Positions 9,174 to 17,931 are shown, counted from the stretch's first letter. The stretch is DNA of 64,000 nucleotides from Paenalicyclobacillus ferrooxydans (GCF_001399675.1 NZ_LJCO01000030.1:62001-126000), one strand, 5' to 3'. A program made the numbers and translations. The notes: generated by a model from the letters alone, not told the origin.

Positions 9174-9230
9174 CTTGTTTGTCAGTTGAGGATCTACTTG
9201 TCAGTTGAGGACCTACTTGTCAGTTTAGGA
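9174..9230 (-). repeat. three 19-bp direct repeats spanning the mntH stop codon
   Basis: Three head-to-tail 19-base units on the minus strand, the middle one TCCTCAACTGACAAGTAGA. The first unit (9212-9230) contains the last codons and the TGA of the Nramp gene. The second is at 9193-9211 and the third, more diverged, at 9174-9192. The pattern suggests local slippage duplication of the gene's 3' end. Confidence 0.8.
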
Positions 9231-10524
9231 AAGGAACACCGCCGCCAAGAACCAGGTAAATCAGGAGCAGGTTCAGAATCACAATAAGTGCTGCGCAGAA
9301 GCTTGCGGCAAAGGTTGTGATCTTGCGGTTTACGAGTGAGCCCATAATGTCCTTGCGTCGTGTAAAGTAGATGAGGGTGACGACAGGCATTGGCAACACT
9401 AAGCTTAATATCACTTGACTGATGACAAGAGTGCTTGTTGGATTGACATTGAGTGCAACAATGATGATGGTCGGCAGCATGGTGACAACACGCCGTACCC
9501 ACACCGGAATCGTAAATCCGACAAACCCTTGCATGATGACTTGGCCTGCCATCGTACCCACGGCGGAGCTGGAGAATCCGGATGCGAGCAGCGAGACAAG
9601 GAACACAGCAGCAGCTGCCGGACCCAAGAGCGGTGTCAGGGTCTGATACGCTGTTGAGATATCAGCCACATTCACGTGCCCAGTCGCATGGAAGACAGAA
9701 GCAGCCATATACATCATGGAGAGATTGATGAGACCCGCCAGTGTCATCGCAATAATGACCTCTTTGATACTAAATCGGTTGATGAGCTTCTTTTCTTGCT
9801 CGTTCTTCGGCACGATCCGTTTCTGTGTCAGCCCAGAATGCAGGTAGACCACGTGCGGCATCACCGTTGCGCCAATCACACCCACAGCCAGGAGTACGGC
9901 ATCGCTATTCCCGAGCCAAGGCACAAAGCTGTGGTACACCACTTGACCAAAGGCAGGTCGTGAGAGCACTGTTTCGGCCAGGTAGCAGATGCCAATGAGT
10001 AAGACCAGGGCGATAATGAACTTTTCCAGGGGACGGAACCCGAATCGATCGAGCATTAAAATGACATAGGTCGCGATGCCTGTGATGATGGCGCCCACCA
10101 GCATCGGAATGTGAAACAACAGGTTGAGTCCAAGTGTGGCGCCGAGGAATTCAGCGAGATCGGTCCCCATCGCGGCGATTTCTGAGAACACCCATAAGGT
10201 GATAGAAATGGCGCGAGGGAAGTGCTCCCGACAAAGTTCCGGCAGATTACGCCCCGTTGCAATGCCGAGCTTTGCTGACATACTTTGAATCAGCATAGCC
10301 ATCAGGTTGGCGACAACGACAACCCACAACAGCTTATATCCAAACTCTGAGCCGCTTTGGATATTGGTTGCGTAATTACCTGGATCGATGTAGGCAACTG
10401 CGGCCACGAACGCAGGACCGATAAACGGAAGCATTGCCAACAAGCCTCTTTTTTGCTTGAGCAGCGCGCTTCGTGCGGCCAACTCGGTCTTGCTTGTTGG
10501 CATCGATGTCTCCGAAACTCCCAT
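9220..10524 (-). CDS. mntH: Nramp-family divalent metal transporter (MntH-like)
   Basis: Proton-coupled Mn2+/Fe2+ importer of the plasma membrane, about eleven helices, 434 residues from the chosen start. Diagnostic metal-site motifs are DPGN in helix 1 (47-50 in YIDPGNYATN) and MPH in helix 6 (VMPHVVYLHSG). The start at 10524 is chosen because the alignable protein begins near here and a GGTGGAAG site precedes it; in-frame starts up to 10641 would add a poorly conserved N-terminus and overlap the divergent gene. The C-terminal FLN-stop lies inside a triplicated 19-base unit. I see no yybP-ykoY manganese riboswitch in the 115-base leader. Confidence 0.92.
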   Translation of the reverse strand: MGVSETSMPTSKTELAARSALLKQKRGLLAMLPFIGPAFVAAVAYIDPGNYATNIQSGSEFGYKLLWVVVVANLMAMLIQSMSAKLGIATGRNLPELCREHFPRAISITLWVFSEIAAMGTDLAEFLGATLGLNLLFHIPMLVGAIITGIATYVILMLDRFGFRPLEKFIIALVLLIGICYLAETVLSRPAFGQVVYHSFVPWLGNSDAVLLAVGVIGATVMPHVVYLHSGLTQKRIVPKNEQEKKLINRFSIKEVIIAMTLAGLINLSMMYMAASVFHATGHVNVADISTAYQTLTPLLGPAAAAVFLVSLLASGFSSSAVGTMAGQVIMQGFVGFTIPVWVRRVVTMLPTIIIVALNVNPTSTLVISQVILSLVLPMPVVTLIYFTRRKDIMGSLVNRKITTFAASFCAALIVILNLLLIYLVLGGGVPFLN

Positions 10525-10639
10525 TTCTTCCACCACCCGTGGCAATTTTGTGAGCAGATGTTGCATACACGCCATCTTATTAGCCACAGGAAACTTTTGT
10601 GCCACAGAAAACCACACTGCAACAAATGGAGGGGCAGTC

Positions 10640-10948
10640 ATGAATCAGGTGAACGAGGTATTGCAGGAGGTATTAGAACTGTGGAAACGCATGAAAACGA
10701 GTGAGATGGATGATGCGGCTGATGATGCGGACCGTTTTCAGATGATGTTTTATGCCTTTGTCGATCACGTTGCCGACTTCGTCCGCACTTTGCCCAAAAA
10801 GCCGGCTGATGCGGACGAGGCCAGGCTCGATCCCAATTTTGCGCCGCTGTTCAACGCACTGCCGGAACCACTGCAGATCCCGTTTGAGACTGAACTCGAC
10901 GCCATTTTGGCCGAAGCGGCTAGAGACTTCGATAACACGGAACAGTAG
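10640..10948 (+). CDS. small acidic helical protein, unknown function
   Basis: 102 residues with a clear GGAGGGG site before the ATG. It is rich in Asp, Glu and Ala and predicted to be almost entirely helical (VNEVLQEVLELWKRMKTS...), with no signal peptide, no membrane segment and no cysteine. It lies between divergent mntH and convergent xdhC. The composition suggests a small cytoplasmic helical-bundle protein. I do not recognise a family. Confidence 0.75.
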   Translation: MNQVNEVLQEVLELWKRMKTSEMDDAADDADRFQMMFYAFVDHVADFVRTLPKKPADADEARLDPNFAPLFNALPEPLQIPFETELDAILAEAARDFDNTEQ

Positions 10949-11028
10949 TCTGGCGTGTCCAGCGAGTCTGATTAATCTTGCCTGTGACATGTGCACTGTC
11001 CAGCGTACCAGCCCGAACCAAGTCTCAT

Positions 11029-12078
11029 CTAGCCGTGAATTTTATCGCGCCCGTGAAGCGGCTTGGCAAGGCGGGCTGACCGCTCTGCAAGCAGCTCAGA
11101 CACAATGGATACGGCAACCTCATCAATGGTTTCAGCCCCGACGTCCAATCCGATGGGTGCGTGAATCGGCCCGCTGCCGATTTGTTTGCCGATATTTTCG
11201 AGCATCTCATTGGTTCGTGACAGGGGTCCGAGCACGCCAATGAATTTGGCGTCAGATTGAAGCGCAAGATTGAGGGCTGCCTCGTCTCTGGTTTGCAGGT
11301 GGTTCATAATCAGCCACCAGTTTCCACCGAGTTCATCTGGGTTTGCCTCGGACGGCTCCACTATCAAATGCTCTGCAGTTGGAAACCGACCGGACTGGTT
11401 AAAGTCTTTCCGCGGGTCAAGCACAGTGACACGAAAACCGCACTTTTCAGCAAGCACAGCGACAGGTACAGCATCATGACCCGCACCACAGAGAATCAGA
11501 TGTTCGTTTGGGCGCATCGTGTCCACATAGAATCGCCGACCGTCCACATGAACCACTTCAGCGCGTGTTCGACTGTTGACGCGGTCAACCAACTGCCGTA
11601 CGACTTCGGCGGGAAGGTCACTTCCCTCCCCGGCAATCGGAGAGTTCCCATCAAACAGGACCCGGGCCCCGTTCGGCAGTTCAATCGCGAGTGACACGGC
11701 AGTATCTTTTGCAATGGCAGTGCGGACAGCCGACCAGAACGGATCGGCCGCCTGGATAGGTTGGATGAGAACCTCGAGCGTTCCTTTGCAGCCAATTCCG
11801 AGTGACCACAACTCATTTTCACTTAAGTCATAGTTGACGAGCCGTGGTTGGCCGTCTTCCAGTGCTTTTTCAGCCCAACCGTAAAGGTCAGATTCCAGAC
11901 ATCCGCCGCTCAAGGTCCCTAGCATCTTACCTGCGTTTGTCATCATCATTTTGGCACCAGGCAAACGATAGGCCGAACCCTTGACCTGTGTGATGGTGAG
12001 CATTGCCGCTTGCTCGGAGTCATTCCAGGCCTGCTCAATCCGTGCAAAAACTTTCCGTGCTTCATCAATGCGAGACAT
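11029..12078 (-). CDS. XdhC/CoxI-family protein
   Basis: 349 residues with the two-part XdhC build: an N-terminal domain with TITQVKGSAYRLPGAKM and GGCLESD (about residues 28-65) and a C-terminal Rossmann domain starting at LILCGAGHDAVPVAVLAEKCGFRVTVLDPR. XdhC proteins bind molybdenum cofactor and help sulfurate and insert it into xanthine dehydrogenase-type enzymes. No molybdoenzyme is in the window, so the client is elsewhere. AGGAG precedes the ATG by about 8 bases. It is transcribed singly, divergent from the ribosomal protection gene. Confidence 0.9.
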   Translation of the reverse strand: MSRIDEARKVFARIEQAWNDSEQAAMLTITQVKGSAYRLPGAKMMMTNAGKMLGTLSGGCLESDLYGWAEKALEDGQPRLVNYDLSENELWSLGIGCKGTLEVLIQPIQAADPFWSAVRTAIAKDTAVSLAIELPNGARVLFDGNSPIAGEGSDLPAEVVRQLVDRVNSRTRAEVVHVDGRRFYVDTMRPNEHLILCGAGHDAVPVAVLAEKCGFRVTVLDPRKDFNQSGRFPTAEHLIVEPSEANPDELGGNWWLIMNHLQTRDEAALNLALQSDAKFIGVLGPLSRTNEMLENIGKQIGSGPIHAPIGLDVGAETIDEVAVSIVSELLAERSARLAKPLHGRDKIHG

Positions 12079-12170
12079 CTATGTCAGCTCCTTATGTCTT
12101 CGTTCACAGGCAGCAGCAGAGAACGACTGAGAATGATATCGTTCCAACTAATATTTACAATAATCAGTAT

Positions 12171-12185
12171 AGAGGCTAAGCCTCT
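12171..12185. promoter_or_regulatory. short palindrome in the xdhC / tet-like divergent region
   Basis: AGAGGCT-A-AGCCTCT is a perfect 7-base inverted repeat with a 1-base centre in the 181-base gap between two divergent genes. It could be an operator half-site pair for either gene. No further support is visible. Confidence 0.3.
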
Positions 12186-12259
12186 TCAATGTACAGGCGG
12201 AGAATCTGGTGAAATGTTAAGATGAGAGAACCTTTTACGCAAAGAAGGAAGCTATTCAG

Positions 12260-14254
12260 ATGACAGAGTCTTTACCAAGGCTTGAGACGGAGTTTCGTAA
12301 TATCGGCATCGTTGCGCATGTCGATGCAGGCAAGACAACGACGACAGAACAGATGCTCTTTCGAAGCGGACGACTCAAAATTCTGGGACGTGTAGACGAA
12401 GGAACATCGCATACAGACTGGCTCGAAGTAGAACGACAACGTGGAATTTCAGTGCGTGCAGCAGTGACTCGATACGAATGGAACGGCTGCACAGTGAACC
12501 TGATTGACACGCCTGGTCATATCGATTTTTCTGCTGAGGTTGAACGGTCTTTACGGGTTCTCGACGGTGCCATTCTCGTGGTATCTGCGGCAGAGGGTGT
12601 TCAGGGTTATACAGAGACCTTGTGGCATGCACTCTCTGAATTGAACATTCCTACTCTCATTTACGTGAATAAAGTGGACAGGGTGGGGACGGAGCTCCAG
12701 GATGTCATCCATCAGCTGAAATCTATTCTGAGTCCTTCCATCGTTCCGATTCAACAAGTCGACGCAGACGGTCCTCCGTTTTCTGCTGTAGCTAGTGTGT
12801 TTGCAACCTCTCATCCGGAGCTTCTTGAGGAACTCCATACGGTGTTGGCAGAAAACGACGAGGCCCTCTTTGAAGCCTATGTCGAAGGACAGAGACCAGA
12901 TGTGCAAACTCTGATGTCAGCACTCAAAAAACAGGTTAGACTCCGTCTGGCATTCCCTGTGCTTTTTGGCGCATCCCTGAAAGGCATCGGGGTTGCAGAA
13001 CTGATGGATGCTGTTGTGGACTACCTGCCAAGACCAAGAGGGGAAATCAACGACCCGATGTCTGGTGTTGTTTTTAAAGTCGAACGACATCCGTCGCAGG
13101 GAAGGGTCACGTATGTTCGTCTTTTTTCCGGCCAGATGAAAAACAGAGACAGCGTTGTCAACCAAACGAGATCTGTTGTAGAAAAGGTGAATCAGATTCG
13201 ACAAATTGATGTGTCGACATATCACGATGTCGGATGGCTTGGTGCGGGGGATGTCGGTGCGCTCTATGGACTCAGTCAAGCTCAAATTGGAGACGTGTTC
13301 GGGGACCCAGGACCCGAATTCATCCGCAATGCAAAGTCTCTGTCAGTGCCTCTGCTGACAGTACAGGTCCTGCCAGAGCGAGACGATGACTATATGCAGC
13401 TCGTTGAGGCTCTGATGGAATTGAACCTCGAAGACCCTTCGTTATCCGCAGAGTGGATGCAGGAAGAACGGGAAGTCCACATCAAGGCGATGGGCACCAT
13501 TCAACTCGAAGTCTTACAAGAGATGATTTTGGATCGATTTGGGCTTCGGGTTTCGTTCACAGAGCCATCAGTCATCTACAAGGAGACGCCAAAGCAAAGT
13601 GCAGAGGGCTTTGTAGCCTACACTATGCCCAAACCGTGCTGGGCTGTTTTACGATTCATGATTGAGCCGCTTCCTCGAGGGAGCGGCGTTCTGTACCAGG
13701 CCCACGTGCGAACAGATGACCTGTTGCAACGCTATCAGAATGAGGTTGAGCGACGTGTGCCAGAAGCATTGGAGCAAGGATTGTTTGGATGGGAAGTAAC
13801 AGACCTGCGTATTACCCTTGTCGAAGGTCAGCATCACGTGTGGCACACTCATCCGCTCGACTTCGTTGTTGCAACGCCAATGGGGATTATGGATGGACTG
13901 CAAAATGCAGGATCACAACTCCTCGAGCCGATTCTGGAATTTAAGCTGTCAGTCCCTGAAGGGTTCAGTGGGCGGGTACTCAACGACCTGTCAGTGATGC
14001 GCGGTGATTTTCAGAATCCCTTCACGAGTCGAGGAAGGTTTAGTGTTGAAGGCACCATTCCACTTGCGACGTCACTCGAGTACCCCGTAAAACTCGCCAT
14101 GTTGACAGGCGGGAGAGGGGTCTTTACAACTCGGTTTCTGGAGTACCGTGAAGCCCCGCCTGATGTCTATGCAGAGCGCAAGCGCCGCGGGGTAAATCCT
14201 CTTGACACAGCAAAATACATTCTCTGGGCGAGAAACGCCCTCGGAAACTCGTAA
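12260..14254 (+). CDS. Tet(M)-like ribosomal protection GTPase
   Basis: EF-G paralogue of 664 residues in the tetracycline-resistance ribosomal protection family, which dislodges tetracycline from the 30S subunit using GTP. G1 is AHVDAGKT (19-26), G2 RGISV (61-65), G3 DTPGH (83-87) and G4 NKVD (137-140). The GRVDEGTSHTDWLEVERQRGIS switch segment follows the Tet(M) pattern (VDKGTTRTDNTLLERQRGI), not the EF-G pattern. EF-G-like domains II-V follow, with a length close to the usual 640-655. Chromosomal relatives are common in soil Bacillota and not all give resistance. The start is supported by AAGGAAG upstream. No mobile element flanks it, so I infer a resident gene. Confidence 0.88.
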   Translation: MTESLPRLETEFRNIGIVAHVDAGKTTTTEQMLFRSGRLKILGRVDEGTSHTDWLEVERQRGISVRAAVTRYEWNGCTVNLIDTPGHIDFSAEVERSLRVLDGAILVVSAAEGVQGYTETLWHALSELNIPTLIYVNKVDRVGTELQDVIHQLKSILSPSIVPIQQVDADGPPFSAVASVFATSHPELLEELHTVLAENDEALFEAYVEGQRPDVQTLMSALKKQVRLRLAFPVLFGASLKGIGVAELMDAVVDYLPRPRGEINDPMSGVVFKVERHPSQGRVTYVRLFSGQMKNRDSVVNQTRSVVEKVNQIRQIDVSTYHDVGWLGAGDVGALYGLSQAQIGDVFGDPGPEFIRNAKSLSVPLLTVQVLPERDDDYMQLVEALMELNLEDPSLSAEWMQEEREVHIKAMGTIQLEVLQEMILDRFGLRVSFTEPSVIYKETPKQSAEGFVAYTMPKPCWAVLRFMIEPLPRGSGVLYQAHVRTDDLLQRYQNEVERRVPEALEQGLFGWEVTDLRITLVEGQHHVWHTHPLDFVVATPMGIMDGLQNAGSQLLEPILEFKLSVPEGFSGRVLNDLSVMRGDFQNPFTSRGRFSVEGTIPLATSLEYPVKLAMLTGGRGVFTTRFLEYREAPPDVYAERKRRGVNPLDTAKYILWARNALGNS

Positions 14255-14578
14255 GCATGTTTGTTTTGTTGAAGGTGAATCCCTTGAGCGAGGATGATTT
14301 TGGATGGACTATTCGCATTGGCAAAGGTTCAGGCAGGCCAAACGGTGCGCTGGGCTTGTGAGAGATATCGATCGAGTTGTTGACTGACCTTGATGACCCT
14401 TTTGAACTATTTCTTACTGCTCCCTGAGTTGGACCAAACGTGCTATATATTTCCGACTCATCAAAGCACTATTCTGTGATGGGGAAGTCTTGAAGCCTTA
14501 TGACCGTGCCAGACGCAAGCTGTCAAGCAGGGACAAAGGCTTTTCCTTTCAGCCAGCAGGCGGGAGGGGTGTGGCATT
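14255..14578 (+). other. intergenic leader before the 2-oxoacid oxidoreductase operon
   Basis: 324 bases without a gene. There is no clear terminator for the upstream GTPase gene and no strong promoter match. TTGACT near 14380 is the best -35-like hexamer but lacks a good partner. I see nothing else in it. Confidence 0.5.
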
Positions 14579-15241
14579 ATGGCGAGGATACGGGTGTTCA
14601 CCGGACACTTTGGGAGCGGCAAGACTGAAACTGCACTGAACTATGCACTTTGGCTGGCAGGTCAACAAAAACGGGTTTGTTTAGCCGATCTCGATATCGT
14701 AAACCCATACTTCTGCTCTCGAGATGTAAAAGAGGTTCTAGAGCAAAACGGTATTCGTGTGATCTCCGCAGAAACGAGTCTCTCCAACGCGGAACTGTCC
14801 GTGATTCCCCCCGAAATCAATACAGTATTCAATGACAAGACGTACGAAGTAGTGATGGATGTTGGTGGTGATGACTTAGGAAGTGTGGCGCTTGGGCAAT
14901 TCGGGCGGCATTTTCGGGCAGAACCGTACGACATGTATTTTGTTATCAACCAACATCGACCGCTTACGGCAACAAAGGAAGCTGTTCTCGACTACATGAA
15001 TCAGATTCAGGCTGCATCTAGGCTTCGTGTGACACACCTGGTTTCAAACACAAACATGTCGTTAGAAACGACTGTCGCAGATGTGCTTGCGGGGGATCAG
15101 TTTGTCGCAGAGATAGCGGACAAATTACAGCTGCCTCATGCTTTTACGGTCTGTACATCGAATCTGCGCTCAGAGGTCACAGGGAAAACCAAAGCCCCTG
15201 TTTTCGGTATTCAGATCTTCATGAAACCTCCGTGGATGTAA
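14579..15241 (+). CDS. P-loop ATPase of the oxoacid oxidoreductase operon (MinD/ParA-like fold)
   Basis: 220 residues with a P-loop GHFGSGKTE (9-17) and a dinucleotide-like Asp in LADLDIVNPYF (about 37-47), placing it in the SIMIBI class with MinD and CobQ-like ATPases. It has no partner ParB or MinE site. The gene leads the operon and is followed after 94 bases by ferredoxin and the alpha, beta and gamma subunits. Similar ATP-binding genes sit at the head of kor/vor-type operons in other Bacillota, so a role in assembly or cofactor loading of the oxidoreductase is inferred, not shown. The ribosome site is GGGAGGGG. It should not be read as a chromosome-partition protein. Confidence 0.8.
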   Translation: MARIRVFTGHFGSGKTETALNYALWLAGQQKRVCLADLDIVNPYFCSRDVKEVLEQNGIRVISAETSLSNAELSVIPPEINTVFNDKTYEVVMDVGGDDLGSVALGQFGRHFRAEPYDMYFVINQHRPLTATKEAVLDYMNQIQAASRLRVTHLVSNTNMSLETTVADVLAGDQFVAEIADKLQLPHAFTVCTSNLRSEVTGKTKAPVFGIQIFMKPPWM

Positions 15242-15335
15242 GCGAATTCATGTAGGTTTGTAGATGGCCTTCTGGCATGTGCAAGGTTTCCATGGGAGTC
15301 AGGCAAGTGCAACCCTTGGAAAGGGGGTGGCTGGT

Positions 15336-15545
15336 ATGGCTCAGGTGACGTTTCGAGAAGACATCTGCAAAGGCTGCGGGCTGTGTATCGATGTCTGTCC
15401 CAAGCACATCATTCAGTTTTCCGAACGGCTGAACACGAAAGGCTATCATTCTGCAACTGTTCCTGATGGAGATATGGAAAAGTGTATTGCCTGCACGTTC
15501 TGCGCCATGATGTGCCCGGATGTAGCCATCGAAGTAGTTCCATGA
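15336..15545 (+). CDS. 2-oxoacid:ferredoxin oxidoreductase, delta (ferredoxin) subunit
   Basis: 69-residue 2[4Fe-4S] protein. The two cluster motifs are CKGCGLCIDVCP (Cys 11, 14, 17, 21) and CIACTFCAMMCP (Cys 50, 53, 56, 60). It carries electrons from the thiamine-diphosphate centre to external ferredoxin. The ATG at 15336 follows GGGGGTGG; the frame is open further upstream but without a site. The order delta-alpha-beta-gamma is that of four-subunit kor/vor enzymes. Confidence 0.92.
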   Translation: MAQVTFREDICKGCGLCIDVCPKHIIQFSERLNTKGYHSATVPDGDMEKCIACTFCAMMCPDVAIEVVP

Positions 15546-15559
15546 GAGGAGGGAGTACC

Positions 15560-16633
15560 GTGGGGGAAAAGGTTCTCATGAAGGGTACCGAAGCGATTGG
15601 TGAGGCAGCAATTCGAGCGAACTGCCAGTGCTTTTTTGGTTATCCGATAACCCCGCAGACGGAACTGGCAGCGTACCTTGCAAAGCAGATGCCGAAACTA
15701 AACCGCGTCTTCGTACAAGCCGAGAGCGAGGTTGCTGCAATCAATATGATTTATGGTGCCGCAGGTACCGGGGCTCGTGTTATGACGTCATCCTCAAGCC
15801 CGGGAATCAGTTTGATGTCTGAGGGGATCTCTTATATTGCCGGGGCTGAACTGCCCTGTTTAATCATCAACATTGTTCGCGGGGGGCCAGGGCTTGGCAG
15901 CATTCAGCCTGCGCAGTCTGACTATTTTCAGGCGACGAAAGGCGGCGGGCACGGCGACTACAACATGCCGGTCTATGCACCCTCTTCCATTCAAGAGATG
16001 GTTGATTTGATTCAGGATGCATTTGATGTTGCCGACTTGTATCGAACGCCCTGCATGATGATGGGAGACGGCATGCTCGGCCAAATGATGGAGCCCGTAG
16101 AGTTCGTCCTGCGGACACCAAGGGCTGTACCGGAGAAAGATTGGGCTGCAACAGGCTTGCACGGCAGAGCGAAGCACAACGTCATCAACTCGCTCTACCT
16201 CGATCCACAGGATATGGAAAACCACAATATTCATCTTCAGGAAAAATTCCGGCGGATTCGGGAGAATGAGGCACGGTATGAGCTGTTTGAGTGTGATCGA
16301 GACAATGACCTCATGATCGTCGCTTACGGCACTACTGCGCGTATCTGCAAAAATGTGATTCGCGATGCCGAGAGAGATGGAATTCGGCTTGGGCTTGTAC
16401 GTCCCATCACCTTGTGGCCATTTCCGACTGAAGCCTTCGAACAAACGATAGACCGAACGCACTTCGGCTACCTCACGGTTGAAATGAGTGCTGGACAAAT
16501 GGTGGAGGACGTCCGCTTAGCGGTGAATGGGCGACAGCCTGTAGCGTTCTATGGTCGGATGGGCGGGATGGTCCCGCACCCGAAGGACATTCTCGAACGC
16601 GTCAAACAGATGATCTACCAGGGGGTGAAGTAG
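15560..16633 (+). CDS. 2-oxoacid:ferredoxin oxidoreductase, alpha subunit
   Basis: 357 residues carrying the pyrimidine-binding domain of a four-subunit 2-oxoacid:ferredoxin oxidoreductase. Typical segments are GTEAIGEAAIRANCQCFFGYPITPQTE, FVQAESEVAAINMIYGAAGTGARVMTSSSSPGI (with the GARVMTSSS loop) and a C-terminal transketolase-like domain. Start GTG 15560 follows GAGGAGGGAG; the frame continues upstream over the ferredoxin gene but that part is not coding. Sequence alone does not separate 2-oxoglutarate (KorA) from branched-chain oxoacid (VorB) enzymes; I favour a kor-type name without certainty. Confidence 0.92.
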   Translation: MGEKVLMKGTEAIGEAAIRANCQCFFGYPITPQTELAAYLAKQMPKLNRVFVQAESEVAAINMIYGAAGTGARVMTSSSSPGISLMSEGISYIAGAELPCLIINIVRGGPGLGSIQPAQSDYFQATKGGGHGDYNMPVYAPSSIQEMVDLIQDAFDVADLYRTPCMMMGDGMLGQMMEPVEFVLRTPRAVPEKDWAATGLHGRAKHNVINSLYLDPQDMENHNIHLQEKFRRIRENEARYELFECDRDNDLMIVAYGTTARICKNVIRDAERDGIRLGLVRPITLWPFPTEAFEQTIDRTHFGYLTVEMSAGQMVEDVRLAVNGRQPVAFYGRMGGMVPHPKDILERVKQMIYQGVK

Positions 16634-17383
16634 ATGCCCATCACATTTACTAAACCAAGAGGCCTCACGGACGCACCGACCCATTACTGCCCGGGATGCA
16701 CACATGGGATCGTGCATAGACTGGTGGCGGAGGTCCTTGAGGAGCTTGGCGTGCTCGATAAGGCAATTGGCGTTGCACCAGTCGGGTGCTCTGTCCTTGC
16801 TTTTGAGTACTTCGCCTGCGACGTGTTTGAAGCTGCCCACGGCAGGGCACCCGCAGTTGCAACCGGGGTCAAACGGGCCAAGCCAGACAGTGTGGTTTTC
16901 ACGTACCAAGGGGATGGTGATCTCGCTGCCATCGGTACCGCCGAGATTGTCCATGCAGCCACGCGGGGCGAGAAGATTACCACTGTATTTGTCAACAATG
17001 CAATCTACGGTATGACGGGCGGGCAAATGGCCCCAACGACGTTGCCTGGGCAGGTCACGGAAACCTCCCCGTATGGGCGCGATACCAACATAGCCGGATT
17101 TCCGATTCGAGTTTCGGAGATGATTTCTACACTTGATGGTGCCGCTTACGTGGAACGTGTCTCTGTAGACAGTGTAAAAAACGTTCTCAAGGCGAAAATG
17201 GCTATCAAAAGGGCGTTTGAGTGCCAAATCGAGGGGATTGGATTCAGCCTGGTTGAGGTGCTGTCCATCTGCCCGACGAACTGGGGCTTGTCGCCGCAGG
17301 AATCCATGGATTGGTTGCGTGATCACATGCTCCCTTACTACCCGCTCGGGGTCAAGAAGGATAAGACCAAGGAGAGTGAGTAG
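16634..17383 (+). CDS. 2-oxoacid:ferredoxin oxidoreductase, beta subunit
   Basis: 249 residues binding thiamine diphosphate and Mg2+: GDGD at 93-96 through VNN at 120-122 forms the cofactor motif, and CPGC at 19-22 begins the conserved entry loop. The ATG follows the alpha stop directly (TAGATG) with GGGGGTG upstream, so translation is coupled. The reaction is oxoacid + CoA + oxidised ferredoxin to acyl-CoA + CO2 + reduced ferredoxin. The C-terminus is Lys/Glu-rich. Confidence 0.93.
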   Translation: MPITFTKPRGLTDAPTHYCPGCTHGIVHRLVAEVLEELGVLDKAIGVAPVGCSVLAFEYFACDVFEAAHGRAPAVATGVKRAKPDSVVFTYQGDGDLAAIGTAEIVHAATRGEKITTVFVNNAIYGMTGGQMAPTTLPGQVTETSPYGRDTNIAGFPIRVSEMISTLDGAAYVERVSVDSVKNVLKAKMAIKRAFECQIEGIGFSLVEVLSICPTNWGLSPQESMDWLRDHMLPYYPLGVKKDKTKESE

Positions 17384-17384
17384 A

Positions 17385-17915
17385 ATGACGGGTCAGGAAA
17401 TCGTGTTCGCTGGTTTCGGCGGACAAGGCATTCTGTCGATGGGAAAGTTTCTCGCCTTTGCGGGTATGGAGGCGGGGTTGAATGTCTCTTGGCTGCCTTC
17501 GTACGGTCCTGAGATGCGCGGGGGAACAGCGAACTGTTCAGTGATCCTGACGGAAAATACCATCGGATCGCCAGTGGTGACAACACCGACGACGTTGGTG
17601 GTCATGAATCGACCATCACTCGATAAGTTTGAACCTGCCCTGGTAGAGAACGGTCTGCTGATTCTTGACAGTGATCTCGTCAATCGCTCTCCTGTTCGGC
17701 AGGACATCGAGCCTGTTGGGATTCCGGCGCAGAGCATTGCTGAGCGGCTTGGCAACAAAAAAGTTGCCAACATGGTCCTTCTCGGTGCGCTAATTAAGAT
17801 GACTCAGGTCGTACCTGTGGAGACTCTGCTCCATGCCATTCAGCGTCATGGGAAGCAACAATTTTACGAGCTGAATGAATCGGCCATCGTTCATGGGTGC
17901 GATTTTTCTTTCTGA
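17385..17915 (+). CDS. 2-oxoacid:ferredoxin oxidoreductase, gamma subunit
   Basis: 176 residues of the gamma domain: GFGGQGIL at 10-17 opens the fold, followed by SYGPEMRGGTANCSV, the typical CoA-side segment. The ATG at 17385 lies 1 base after the beta stop and has AAGGAGAG 10 bases upstream. The frame is open further upstream only as antisense-free overlap with beta and is not used. It is the last gene of the operon. Confidence 0.93.
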   Translation: MTGQEIVFAGFGGQGILSMGKFLAFAGMEAGLNVSWLPSYGPEMRGGTANCSVILTENTIGSPVVTTPTTLVVMNRPSLDKFEPALVENGLLILDSDLVNRSPVRQDIEPVGIPAQSIAERLGNKKVANMVLLGALIKMTQVVPVETLLHAIQRHGKQQFYELNESAIVHGCDFSF

Positions 17916-17931
17916 CAAAGAGCGAAAACGA

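Noticed and set aside
10525-10639. Manganese (yybP-ykoY) riboswitch upstream of mntH
   Set aside because: The 115-base leader lacks the conserved loop motifs and is too short.
14579-15241. Chromosome-partition ParA gene
   Set aside because: Only the P-loop fold matches; its operon position with an oxidoreductase fits a different role.
16517-17326. 269-codon minus-strand frame under the oxidoreductase beta gene
   Set aside because: It lies antisense to a highly conserved enzyme gene and has no recognisable protein sequence.
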